Part shown: positions 9,024 to 18,139 of the stretch, one piece after another | How positions within the stretch are numbered: position 1 is the stretch's first letter | Layout of the letters: each line of letters begins with the position of its first letter | DNA from: UBA4582 sp013204195 | GTDB lineage: Bacteria; Pseudomonadota; Gammaproteobacteria; Pseudomonadales; Azotimanducaceae | Assembly (NCBI GenBank): GCA_963925735.1 | Contig: CAWUUH010000006.1 | Span: 13,111-77,110, forward strand | Direction: 5' to 3' | DNA: 64,000 bases | Position numbers and translations under genes: made by a program | The notes under the pieces: generated by a model | Told to the model about the DNA's origin: nothing | What the model saw: only the letters and a program-made list of their open reading frames with translations | Database searches by the model: none

Positions 9024-10802
9024 CTATTTTAAGGCAAAGACAAACAGGTGTCCGCCCTCGGGTATATTCACCGGCCCGCCACTGAACGCCGCAAAAGTAT
9101 TCCAATTGCCAGAACCGATGGCCACATAACTCTTGCCCTTGACCTGAAAAACCACCGGCTGGCTGCGCACGCCACCACCCATCTTGAACTTCCAAAGTTC
9201 GACCCCGGTTCGGCTGTCGAGAGCTAGCGCGTAACCCGCCTGGTTGCCGGTAAAGATGACACCGCCTTCCGTCGAGGCCACGCCACCCATCATGGGGTCC
9301 GCATCTTTATAACGCCATCGGACTTCGCCAGTGTTGTAGTCTACCGCCGACAAATGACCATAGGAGGTGCCCGCCTCAACATCGATCAAGGTCGGCATTC
9401 CAGCCATATAAGCCTGCCCGGGAATATAGATATCCAAACCCTTCTGATAAGACTGGCACGCCTCGATACTGGGTATATAGGCCAATCCCAGCTTCTGATT
9501 CAGCGCGCCGGTCCAAGCGCCATTCATACCACCAAGATTACTCGGGCAGGTTCTGAAATCGTTGTCTTCGCTCGGCATCGCTGCCGGATTCACTATCGGC
9601 CTACCGGTCTCGTCAATGGTGGCCCAATTAACCTGCTCTACATAAGGCTTGGCATCGATGAATTTACCGGTCTCACGATCCAGAATGTAGAAATAGCCAT
9701 TCCGGTTGGCCTGCACTATCGCTTTCACGTTCCGACCGTCTCGACGAATGTCCACCAGAAATATCTGAGTGTTACCGTCATAGTCCCACACGTCATGTGG
9801 CGTGAACTGGAAATACCATTTCTGCTTACCGGTTGCCGGTTCAAGCGCCAGAATACTATTGGAGAACAGATTGTCTCCAGCTCGCATATCACCGTTCCAA
9901 TCCGGCGCCGGGTTCCCTGTGGTCCAGTAGAGCGTATCGGTGTCCTGATCATAAGCCCCGCTGGTCCAGGCCGGTGCACCACCGGTTTTCCAAGACTCTC
10001 CAGCCCAGGTTTCAACGCCAGGTTCGCCTTCGCCTGGCACGGTGTAATGACGCCAGACCCGCTGACCGGTCTTGACATCATACGCATCAAAGAAGCCACG
10101 AACACCGAACTCACCGCCGGCAATACCGATAATCGCCAGGTCTTTGACGACCATCGGCATCGATGTGGCGCTATAGCCCAAGGCGTAAGGGGCAATTTCA
10201 GTTTGCCAAACGATGGCACCCGTCAGACGATTAAAGGCAATCAACTGGGCGTCCAGGGTCGCCATTAACACGAGATCACCGGCAATAGCCACGCCCCGAT
10301 TAACTGGACCGCAACACAGTCGAAGGTCATCAGGGTAGACGTGATCGTAGCGCCAATATAGTTCGCCCGTCTCAGGGTTCAAGGCAAACAGACGATTGTA
10401 AGATGAACTGACATACATGATGCCGTCATGGATGATGGGACTGGCTTCGAACTGACCCAGGGTACCCGTCGGAAACGCCCAAGCGACCTCCAAGTTCTTC
10501 ACCGTATCGGGGTTCAGATCGGTAACCGGACTGTGTCGATGATTATTATAGTCGCCCCCATAAAGCAACCAATTCGAGGGGTCGGAGAGACCCTTCGCCA
10601 GATCCGCCTGGGTGACCGGGCCGGCACCGACACCAATCGCCTTGTCATTGAGCCAATGGGTCGGCAACTCTGGCAGTGCTTCTGCCTCGGCATCCATGAC
10701 CGCTCCCGGGGCTGCCGCTGTGTCGGCGATAGTCGTGGTGTCTGGTTGCGTACAACTAGCCAAACCGATAATTAGTGCAAGCACAACAAAGCGATTGAGC
10801 AT
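9024..10802 (-). CDS. PQQ-dependent alcohol dehydrogenase, lanthanide-type active site, lipoprotein
   Basis: 592 residues from the ATG at 10802 (AGGA 8 bp upstream; an ATG at 10811 is also in frame). A lipoprotein signal ends LIIGLASC. The eight-bladed quinoprotein propeller is clear. Features are vicinal cysteines C163-C164 (LCCGPVNRG) that stack on PQQ, Glu in GGEFGVRG, Asn in TGNPAPDWN, catalytic Asp340 in WDYDG, and Arg in QANRNGYFYILD. Asp342, two residues after the catalytic Asp, is the residue that marks lanthanide-dependent enzymes of the XoxF/PedH/ExaF type; calcium enzymes have Ala, Ser or similar there. No heme domain is fused. The adjacent cytochrome (8628-9020) probably takes the electrons. 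The alcohol substrate is unknown. Confidence 0.9.
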   Translation of the reverse strand: MLNRFVVLALIIGLASCTQPDTTTIADTAAAPGAVMDAEAEALPELPTHWLNDKAIGVGAGPVTQADLAKGLSDPSNWLLYGGDYNNHRHSPVTDLNPDTVKNLEVAWAFPTGTLGQFEASPIIHDGIMYVSSSYNRLFALNPETGELYWRYDHVYPDDLRLCCGPVNRGVAIAGDLVLMATLDAQLIAFNRLTGAIVWQTEIAPYALGYSATSMPMVVKDLAIIGIAGGEFGVRGFFDAYDVKTGQRVWRHYTVPGEGEPGVETWAGESWKTGGAPAWTSGAYDQDTDTLYWTTGNPAPDWNGDMRAGDNLFSNSILALEPATGKQKWYFQFTPHDVWDYDGNTQIFLVDIRRDGRNVKAIVQANRNGYFYILDRETGKFIDAKPYVEQVNWATIDETGRPIVNPAAMPSEDNDFRTCPSNLGGMNGAWTGALNQKLGLAYIPSIEACQSYQKGLDIYIPGQAYMAGMPTLIDVEAGTSYGHLSAVDYNTGEVRWRYKDADPMMGGVASTEGGVIFTGNQAGYALALDSRTGVELWKFKMGGGVRSQPVVFQVKGKSYVAIGSGNWNTFAAFSGGPVNIPEGGHLFVFALK

Positions 10803-11009
10803 GATTTTCATCCTGATTTTTACTCGATAGTAAGTGAATTTTTCCGGGACCGCTACCCACCTGAACATCCACGTCTTGACGGAAATCCCTTGCCCCCAAC
10901 ACAGCCCGTTACGCAACTGACGACTGGTTGCGCAATACGGCATCCGCCTTCTTGCGGCAGGCTCGACATCCGCGCAAAATGCAGCGAGTCCTAAACCAAG
11001 CACCTGTTC

Positions 11010-12053
11010 ATGAAATTATTTCCGCAAATTTGGCTCGCGGCGGCCTTATGCCTCAGCCTGAATACCTATGCCGACCAGGACCAGACCACCCAGTGGACGT
11101 TGAACCTCTACCTAGAAAACGATCTGTTTTCCAATACTGACGAGGGCTATACCAACGGCCTGCGCGCTGCCTGGGTCTCACCCGATGTGAGCGACTATCT
11201 GGAAGATGAAACGCTCCCCAGCTGGATTCGATCGGCTAACCGGCGGCTGACATTTTTCCATCAGAACCGCGAGGGCCTGAAACGCAATTTAATCTTTTCC
11301 ATAGGCCAGACCTTATACACCCCCCATGACCTTAACCGCCTAGATGTGGTGGAAGATGACCGGCCCTATGCTGCGTGGTTGTTCGCGAGCATGGGCTACC
11401 AGACTCGTAATGATCAGCAGATGGACACCCTTGAAGTTAGCGTCGGCATGGTGGGTCCTGCCGCGCTAGGTCAACAGTCCCAGGACTTCATCCACAAGTT
11501 GCGCGGCTTCGAGACCTTTCAGGGCTGGGACAACCAGCTCAACAACGAGTTCGGTGTCATCTTTCTGTGGGAGCACAAATCTAAGTTTATCCGTCGCCAT
11601 TACGCTAACTCCCGATTCGGTTTCGACGCCATCAGCCACAGCGGAATGGCTTTGGGCAATGTTGCCACTTATATCAACGCCGGCGCCGAATTACGCCTGG
11701 GTTGGTCGATCCCCAACGATTTCGGTACCTCGGCACTGCGGCCCGGCGGTGACAATAGCTCGCCTGGATCTATCTGGGACCCGCGTTCGACTAACTTGCG
11801 ACGCTGGGGGATGCATGGCTTTATTTCGATGGATGCTCGTCTGGTGGGCCATGACATTTTTCTTGACGGCAACAACTTCAGGCCCAGTCACAGCGTCGAT
11901 AAAAATAGTGGCGTAGTTGAAGGTGCCCTCGGCATTAGCTTTATCTATGGCGGCGTCAAACTGTCATACGCGCATATATTTCGCAGCAAGGAGTTTAGCC
12001 AACAGCCAAGTGCACACTCCTACGGCTCTTTGGCTTTTTCCTATACTTACTAA
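11010..12053 (+). CDS. LpxR-family outer-membrane lipid A deacylase
   Basis: 347 residues with a Sec signal peptide ending near LNTYA. The mature start WTLNLYLENDLFSNTDEGYT carries the Asn-Asp and Thr positions seen at the LpxR calcium/active site. A later DFIHKLRG supplies the His of the catalytic pair. The C-terminus ends in an aromatic beta-strand (SYGSLAFSYTY) as in outer-membrane barrels. LpxR removes the 3'-acyloxyacyl chain of lipid A. It is transcribed away from the PQQ dehydrogenase gene, with a roughly 200 bp divergent promoter region. Family assignment is good; enzymatic activity is inferred. Confidence 0.85.
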   Translation: MKLFPQIWLAAALCLSLNTYADQDQTTQWTLNLYLENDLFSNTDEGYTNGLRAAWVSPDVSDYLEDETLPSWIRSANRRLTFFHQNREGLKRNLIFSIGQTLYTPHDLNRLDVVEDDRPYAAWLFASMGYQTRNDQQMDTLEVSVGMVGPAALGQQSQDFIHKLRGFETFQGWDNQLNNEFGVIFLWEHKSKFIRRHYANSRFGFDAISHSGMALGNVATYINAGAELRLGWSIPNDFGTSALRPGGDNSSPGSIWDPRSTNLRRWGMHGFISMDARLVGHDIFLDGNNFRPSHSVDKNSGVVEGALGISFIYGGVKLSYAHIFRSKEFSQQPSAHSYGSLAFSYTY

Positions 12054-12137
12054 TCTGTATCGACACAGACTCTCGACTCAAACTGAATCAAGCGCTGCCG
12101 GCAGAAATGACCGAATACTCAGCACCAATAAAGACGA

Positions 12138-13625
12138 TCATTCATAATAGAACAAGCTCTCCAACAGGTTCGCATCGTCAAAGTGCCGGCGACCAACAAA
12201 CGCCGTTGCATGATGCCCCCATTGACGCATTGCCCCGGCGGATTCAATACCCATCGGCCAAAGTAGCCAGCGCTCTAGGCGTCGACTCACTGGGATCAAG
12301 CCATTGTCAGCAAACAGGCTCTGGCGTCTACCATCAACGCTCAAACTGCGAACTTCATTGTAGTCATGCAGCACGAGCGGCACGGAACTTTCGTTAGATG
12401 AGGCAGGTCTCGAATCAGCATCGGTCTGGGCAACACGGAATGATTGACCATGCACACCCACTACGGAATGTGTACTGTGAGTCAGCTGGACGATCACGCG
12501 TTCCCGCAAGCCATCGGGAATGGCTTTGTTGTGTACCAGCAGTGGCTCCTGGAACGCCGTGTTCGGCTTGGTTTTTAGCCGCTTATCCACTGGGAAAAAT
12601 TGATGGAAACAGCCGCATTGATGGATGCTGTCGTAGGCCAGCACTTCGCCATTGGCACGCAGCGTGACTCTCCAGATCAAACCGTCCAGCTCTCCGCCAT
12701 AGAGATCCAGCTTGCCGCTCTTCGGTCGCTGAGAGAACCAGATAAAGTAGTTCAGTTGTAATAACATCTCATTTTGAAACTGCGTGTAAGACGCCAACGT
12801 ATACATCGCCGGCTGCTGCTGATCGACATTGATCCGAACCGGTGTCTGCCAAGTCACCCGACCGGGCTGATCACTGGCGCTGCGCGTATCAATCGCCCAA
12901 CCCGGCGCGTAATGTGCCATCAGCGTCTGCAGCACTGCCGCATCGAGTACCGGTAAGCCTAGCGGGTTACTAGACCGTGCTACCTGCAGCAGACTGCTGA
13001 TCTTTGCCGGATTAAGCCTTTGTTCTAATTCAGGTAGTAGATACCAACGCGTCGAGGATGGCGGTGATACTCGCTGCAACTGGTCTCGAAACTGCGCCTG
13101 CTCTGCTCGCAATGGCGGCAGCACAAACAATCGGGTTAGTGGATAAAGGCCTAAAATACGCCGCCACAACCGATAATCGTCAGGAACCTTTTGAGAGGCC
13201 AAATCAAGCCCAAAACCCTGCCCTGCCAGCGCCAATTGTTCATTTAAGGCTTGCTGTGCGCAACGTTCGATTTCTCGCCGGTCCTCACCAGGTAACGCCG
13301 GCCACAAGTTAGCCAGCTCAATCTGCCGTTGTTCCTGAGCCAAGCGCCATGATTCTCGCAGCCAAAATTCTTTGCCGCCTAACGTATCGAGCTTAGGCAC
13401 CAGGCCAACGAGAAATCGATTTACCGCAAACACACCCAGGTCGTCTAGATTGTAAACCTGAGCGTCGCGGGTATCACTGCGGTTGCGAGTGGCCTGCCAT
13501 TCGCTCAAGGTCTGCTCACAAGACCCGCTGACAGCCAACACTCGGGGTTGGTGAACACAGGCATTCAGGCAGAGCAGGATCACGCCCAGTAGCCACAGGT
13601 ATTGCCACCGCTGACGGGGGCTCAC
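12138..13625 (-). CDS. Hypothetical lipoprotein
   Basis: I do not recognise the family. From the GTG at 13625 (AGG about 6 bp upstream) the protein is 495 residues. It starts with a lipoprotein signal, WLLGVILLCLNAC, with Cys23 as the lipidated residue. The open frame continues further upstream, but that would place the signal peptide internally. The body is soluble-looking and Gln/Leu/Arg-rich, with a distinctive Cys cluster (HQCGCFHQFFP) near residue 357 and Trp/Tyr-rich stretches. It shares no operon partner beyond the upstream flavoprotein (43 bp gap) and converges with the LpxR gene. A cell-envelope role is suggested only by the lipobox. Confidence 0.7.
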   Translation of the reverse strand: MSPRQRWQYLWLLGVILLCLNACVHQPRVLAVSGSCEQTLSEWQATRNRSDTRDAQVYNLDDLGVFAVNRFLVGLVPKLDTLGGKEFWLRESWRLAQEQRQIELANLWPALPGEDRREIERCAQQALNEQLALAGQGFGLDLASQKVPDDYRLWRRILGLYPLTRLFVLPPLRAEQAQFRDQLQRVSPPSSTRWYLLPELEQRLNPAKISSLLQVARSSNPLGLPVLDAAVLQTLMAHYAPGWAIDTRSASDQPGRVTWQTPVRINVDQQQPAMYTLASYTQFQNEMLLQLNYFIWFSQRPKSGKLDLYGGELDGLIWRVTLRANGEVLAYDSIHQCGCFHQFFPVDKRLKTKPNTAFQEPLLVHNKAIPDGLRERVIVQLTHSTHSVVGVHGQSFRVAQTDADSRPASSNESSVPLVLHDYNEVRSLSVDGRRQSLFADNGLIPVSRRLERWLLWPMGIESAGAMRQWGHHATAFVGRRHFDDANLLESLFYYE

Positions 13626-13668
13626 ACTCGCCTGGAGTGCTATGGAATGGCGTGGACAGGCCACGGTA

Positions 13669-15045
13669 CTAACCGACAAACTGATCAAACAAACCGCCCC
13701 AGAATCGAGAGCGCTTACCGGTTTGAAATTCTTGCCGGTCAGCACGGTCACCAAACCATTGAATGGCACCGGCACCCAGCCAACGGAATGGTTCTGGCTC
13801 CCAGCGCCGAGCAACATCATCAACCCAGGCTAGCTTCGTCAGTGCCGTATCTCGGCCCAAGACCAGGTCAGCCAGGACACGTGCTGCCAGGTTTGACGCG
13901 CCCACCCCCTCACCCACATAACCGCCGGCGCTGCCAATACCGATTGCGCTATCGAAGGTCACAAACGGTCGCCAGTGCCGCGGCACGCCCATCAGGCCAC
14001 CCCAGCGATGGGTAATGGCGGTACCCTGCAGCACTGGAAACAATTCCTTCAAGGTGCGAGCCACATGGTCCAGCATCGGGTCTTGTGGATCAATCACGGC
14101 TTTACGCTTGGAGCCATAGTAATAGCCCGCACGCCCGCCGAAGGCCAGACGATCATCCTGGGTTCTTTGACCATAGATAGTGACTCGTCGAGCGTCACCG
14201 AAGGTTTCTCGCTGCCGCAGGCCAATGTCATCCCAGACACTTTTTGACAAGGGTTCGGTGGCAACCATCATGGAATACAAAGGCAGCAGTTGGCGTTTGT
14301 GCCCCTCGATAGAATCCGTATAGCCTTCAGTGGCCCGCAGAATTTTAGCGGCTTTAACCACCCCTCGACTGGTGACCAACTCAGCAGGATTGATACGACT
14401 CACCGCTGTCTGCTCATAGATCTTAACGCCTCGCTCCCGCAGCACTCGACCAAGTCCCTTGACCAGATGGGCCGGATGAATACTGGCGCAATGGGGCGTA
14501 TACAGGGCGCCATGATTAGGCTGCATGTTGACCCGCCGCTTCGATTCATCGGCATCAAGCCAGATGAAATCTTCGGCGTCAAAACCCAGTGACTGGTGGG
14601 CTTTGATACTTTGTTGCATTAGGGGTACATCGAAGTGCCGAGTTGCGACGGTCAAGGTACCGCCTTTCTTGAAATGACAATCAATCCCTTCCTTGTCGCA
14701 GACTTCGCCGATTTCATCCACGGTCTGTTGCATCGCGCGCGCGATAGCAAGTCCCTGGGCCGCACGAGCTGGTTGCGCGAGCAGCTGATCGACACCCATG
14801 GCGGTACCCATACACCAACCGCCATTGCGACCACTGGCACCAAAGCCAATGGTATTCGCCTCAAAAATGGCAATCGACAGCGAGGGGGCAAGTTGGTTCA
14901 GGTAGTAGGCAGTCCAGAGTCCCGTATAGCCTGCACCAACAATGGCGATATCTACCTGTGCGGGTAGCGTCTCAACGGGCGCTGGCAGCAGGGACGCTTG
15001 AAGGGAATCGAACCAGAAGCTGCCGTTATCAAAATGTGCCTGCAT
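13669..15045 (-). CDS. FAD-dependent amine oxidase-like protein (DAO family, PuuB-like)
   Basis: 458 residues. The N-terminal FAD motif is IVGAGYTGLWTAYYL near residue 35, and GFGASGRNGGWCMG follows. That combination is typical of the DAO family members related to gamma-glutamylputrescine oxidase and other secondary amine oxidases. The C-terminal HRWGGLMGVPRHWRPFVTFD and GYVGEGVGASNLAARVLADL complete the FAD-binding fold. It would oxidise a C-N bond and make H2O2. Neighbours on the same strand are a monooxygenase upstream (90 bp) and an unknown lipoprotein downstream. The substrate is not shown. Confidence 0.87.
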   Translation of the reverse strand: MQAHFDNGSFWFDSLQASLLPAPVETLPAQVDIAIVGAGYTGLWTAYYLNQLAPSLSIAIFEANTIGFGASGRNGGWCMGTAMGVDQLLAQPARAAQGLAIARAMQQTVDEIGEVCDKEGIDCHFKKGGTLTVATRHFDVPLMQQSIKAHQSLGFDAEDFIWLDADESKRRVNMQPNHGALYTPHCASIHPAHLVKGLGRVLRERGVKIYEQTAVSRINPAELVTSRGVVKAAKILRATEGYTDSIEGHKRQLLPLYSMMVATEPLSKSVWDDIGLRQRETFGDARRVTIYGQRTQDDRLAFGGRAGYYYGSKRKAVIDPQDPMLDHVARTLKELFPVLQGTAITHRWGGLMGVPRHWRPFVTFDSAIGIGSAGGYVGEGVGASNLAARVLADLVLGRDTALTKLAWVDDVARRWEPEPFRWLGAGAIQWFGDRADRQEFQTGKRSRFWGGLFDQFVG

Positions 15046-15135
15046 ATCATGGCCTAGTGGGGTTTTGTCTCAAGATATCCCAAAGGCGCTCAGCCCGCCA
15101 GTCCAGGGCCCCCTAACTTCAACCACCCGCAGCAG

Positions 15136-16641
15136 CTAGCGGTACTTGAACACCGGATCCTCAAGGTCGATCTTCGGCAGTTCATCTTTCTCGCGCCAGT
15201 AGTCCTGGGTGTGCTGCCACTCGGGCTTGTCACCGCGCTTCGGCATCAGATGCATCGATCGCAGCAGATAGCCCGGGTTGAAATTTTCCGGATCGATCCA
15301 TTCACGCAAGGGCATCTCTGCATCCTCAGGTCGCAGTGCTGGGACCACAGATTGATAACCTTTAGCCGCCATGAAGTTCAGCAAGCGACCGACGAAGTCG
15401 GCGATGATATCTACCCGTAATGTCCAGCTGGCGCGGAAATAACCGAAGATCCAGACCATATTGGGCACACCGGTAAACATCATGCCTCGATAGGTGACCG
15501 TCTCAGCGAAATCCACTGGTTGATCATCCACAGAGAAGTTAATACCACCTAACACGCTGAGGTTGAAACCCGTCGCTGTCGCGATAATGTCTGCTTCCAA
15601 TTCTTCGCCAGACTTCAGCAGAATACCTTTTTCTGTGAAGCACTCGATCTCATCGGTGACCATAGAAGCCTTGCCCGCCGCGATTCCCTGAAAAATATCA
15701 CCATTAGGCACGAACGCAATTCGCTGCCGCCAGGGTCGGTAGGTTGGTGTGAAATGTTTCTCAATGTCATATTGATCGCCGAGGAAGGCGCGCACGCCAT
15801 TCAACAGTTCGGCTTTGACCACTTCGGGCTCTTCAAAGGCGCGGCGGGTGAATTCCGCCTGATTGCGAAGGATCTGGCGCCGCGCAATTTCATGAATCCA
15901 GGACTCATCAACTTCCAGCTCTCGCAGCGTATCAGCGAGTTCATTTTCATTGACGCCAGGAATAAAGTAGGTGGGTGAACGCTGCAGCACCGTGACATGA
16001 CTGCAATCGGCGGCGATAGCCGGCGCCAGCGTGGCCGCTGTGGCGCCCGAACCGATAATCAAAACATGCTTGCCTTTGTAATCCAGGTCTTCTGGCCAAG
16101 TCTGAGGATGGACAATCTGGCCCTTAAACTCGTCCATGCCCTCCCATGCCGGCGTATAGCCTTTGGCATGTTCATAGTAGCCTTGGCACATCCAAAGAAA
16201 ACTCGAGGTAAAGCGCACGGCCTCTCCAGTATCTTTGCGCGTACCCTCCAGTGTCCAGCGCTGTTTCTCGCTAGACCAGTTTGCGGCAGAGATATGGTGC
16301 TGGTAGCGAATATGCGCGTCGAGCTTGTTGTCTTCGATCACCTCACCCATATAACTGAGTATTTCATCCCGGGTCGCAATCGGCGCACCGACCCAAGGCT
16401 TGAACCGATACCCAAAGGTGTATAGATCACTGTCGGAACGGATGCCGGGGTAGCGGTGCATCTGCCAGGTACCCCCAAAGCTCTCCAACCCTTCGACGAC
16501 CAGAAAGGTCTGATCTGGGCACTGGTCTTGCAGATGATAGGCTGCACCGACGCCAGAAATACCAGCCCCCACCACAAGTACATCAAAATGCTCGACTGCG
16601 GGTTGTACCGCACTGGCTATCGGCTTCTTTGCTTCACTCAT
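15136..16641 (-). CDS. Flavin-binding Baeyer-Villiger-type monooxygenase (EthA-like)
   Basis: 501 residues from the ATG at 16641; an upstream ATG at 16695 is possible, but neither start has a strong ribosome-binding site. There are two Rossmann motifs, VVGAGISGVGAAYHL for FAD and IIGSGATAATLAPAI for NADPH. Between them is the FxGxxxHxxxW fingerprint (FKGQIVHPQTWP), diagnostic for Baeyer-Villiger/flavin monooxygenases. The RYPGIRSDSDLYTFGYRFKP segment matches the EthA/MymA group. It would insert oxygen into ketones or oxygenate a heteroatom. It lies between an amine-oxidase-like gene and a CoA-transferase gene on the same strand, which suggests catabolism of a cyclic or hydrophobic compound. 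Confidence 0.9.
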   Translation of the reverse strand: MSEAKKPIASAVQPAVEHFDVLVVGAGISGVGAAYHLQDQCPDQTFLVVEGLESFGGTWQMHRYPGIRSDSDLYTFGYRFKPWVGAPIATRDEILSYMGEVIEDNKLDAHIRYQHHISAANWSSEKQRWTLEGTRKDTGEAVRFTSSFLWMCQGYYEHAKGYTPAWEGMDEFKGQIVHPQTWPEDLDYKGKHVLIIGSGATAATLAPAIAADCSHVTVLQRSPTYFIPGVNENELADTLRELEVDESWIHEIARRQILRNQAEFTRRAFEEPEVVKAELLNGVRAFLGDQYDIEKHFTPTYRPWRQRIAFVPNGDIFQGIAAGKASMVTDEIECFTEKGILLKSGEELEADIIATATGFNLSVLGGINFSVDDQPVDFAETVTYRGMMFTGVPNMVWIFGYFRASWTLRVDIIADFVGRLLNFMAAKGYQSVVPALRPEDAEMPLREWIDPENFNPGYLLRSMHLMPKRGDKPEWQHTQDYWREKDELPKIDLEDPVFKYR

Positions 16642-16797
16642 ATCACGGGTTACACAGTGGCTAATGGGTAGGTTCACTGTGCCGCAGCCCGTCATCGTGA
16701 CATTGACTCAGGTCAAAGTGTCGTGGGAAATCCGCCAGGCTAGTGCCGGACCACCCTCAGCCTACTGCGATTAGACTCGCGATATTGAGCCTGGCTT

Positions 16798-17976
16798 CTA
16801 GGCATCCAGCAGTGCCGCATCGAACTGCAATACGCCCCGCTTCAGCAGCTCTGTAACATCGCTGGCACCCATAGCCAGCCAATCTGCCAGCACCGCCTGA
16901 TTATGCTCGCCACGATGAGGGGCCGGTCCGCGCACGCCACTCTTGGCTGCCGAGAATCGATAAGGTGACTGCGTAATAGGTCGGGTACCACCGGCCCGGT
17001 CATCGATCTGAACAATACTGCCGCGCTCATGGATGCTGGTCTGATCCCGGATATCTACCGGGTCGCGCACCAGACCCCAGGCAATATTCATCTCACTCAT
17101 CACGCGACTGAAATGCTCACCATCGGTCAATTCTCGAAAAAATGCCTGGGCGACGAGTTTTCGCGTGGCAATTTTTTCCGCCAGCGTCATATCAACGGTA
17201 GTGGGATCAACAACACCCTGGCCGCTGGTCAATAACTTCCATAACAAACGAAAGTCAGTAGACAACAACACCGGCCCCAGTGGCGAATCCCAGACGGCAT
17301 TAGGAAGTGGCGCTGTGTCGTGGGAATCTTCAAGATCATATTGCAATTGATCGTCGGTGGCCGTGGTCGCGTCCACCATAGCAATATCGATATGCTGTCC
17401 CAGCCCGGTGCGCTCACGCAGAATCACCGCCGCCAGAATGCCAACCAATCCATGGAGTGAGGCATTCGTGTCGGCTACTGACAAGGGTAGGTCACTATAC
17501 GGTGCGGCATTGCGTTCCGCGTGGCGATGCAGCAGACCGATCTCCGCATGCACAACCGGTGCATACGCCGGCCGGCGCAATTCAGCACCCTGATGACCGA
17601 AGCCGGAAATCGACAGCATGATCAAGCGCGGATTGATGGCCTGCAAGGTCTCATAACCAATACCCAGTCGCTGCATGACATCCGGTCGATAATTTTCAAT
17701 CAGAATATCGGCCTGCGCCACCAGGTCACAGACCAGCTGCACCGCCCCTTCCGCCCGCAAATCCAGACAGATATTCCGCTTACCCGCATTCTGCTGGTGG
17801 TAGTAGCCAGGAACCCCGCCAATGACGCGCCCCCAGTGACGAGTCACGTCCCCTTCGGGCGGCTCCACCTTGACCACTTCAGCCCCCAGATCGCTGAGCA
17901 TTCGACCCGCAAAAGGACCCGACAGCACTCGGGAAAAATCGAGGACTTTCAAACCGGATAAGGGGTAATCCATCAT
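16798..17976 (-). CDS. CaiB/BaiF family CoA-transferase (class III)
   Basis: Complete 392-residue class III CoA-transferase. The N-terminus KVLDFSRVLSGPFAGRMLSD and VVKVEPPEGD are the family's CoA-binding elements. Catalytic Asp lies in the LSVADTNASLHG segment, where the family has its conserved Asp near residue 169. AGKRNICLDL and LIENYRPDVM also match. It exchanges CoA between acids. Whether it acts as a transferase or an alpha-methylacyl-CoA racemase-like enzyme is not decidable here. It is followed by the Baeyer-Villiger monooxygenase gene. The start at 17976 is one of two adjacent ATGs. Confidence 0.92.
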   Translation of the reverse strand: MMDYPLSGLKVLDFSRVLSGPFAGRMLSDLGAEVVKVEPPEGDVTRHWGRVIGGVPGYYHQQNAGKRNICLDLRAEGAVQLVCDLVAQADILIENYRPDVMQRLGIGYETLQAINPRLIMLSISGFGHQGAELRRPAYAPVVHAEIGLLHRHAERNAAPYSDLPLSVADTNASLHGLVGILAAVILRERTGLGQHIDIAMVDATTATDDQLQYDLEDSHDTAPLPNAVWDSPLGPVLLSTDFRLLWKLLTSGQGVVDPTTVDMTLAEKIATRKLVAQAFFRELTDGEHFSRVMSEMNIAWGLVRDPVDIRDQTSIHERGSIVQIDDRAGGTRPITQSPYRFSAAKSGVRGPAPHRGEHNQAVLADWLAMGASDVTELLKRGVLQFDAALLDA

Positions 17977-18139
17977 GATTCACCATTGAGAACATTGACG
18001 GACCAGCATAGAAAATTCCTCCAAAAATAGCGATAGCGCCATCGAGATGCCGGTTCGCATGATCTGTACTTTCCCGCAAAGAACCCGTTTAATGCTTGCC
18101 AGAAACCTTTGAATCGCCGTGTCACATCTGGAGAACAAC

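Noticed and set aside
9354..10268. A 304-codon plus-strand frame
   Set aside because: It lies wholly within the PQQ dehydrogenase gene on the opposite strand and has no family features.
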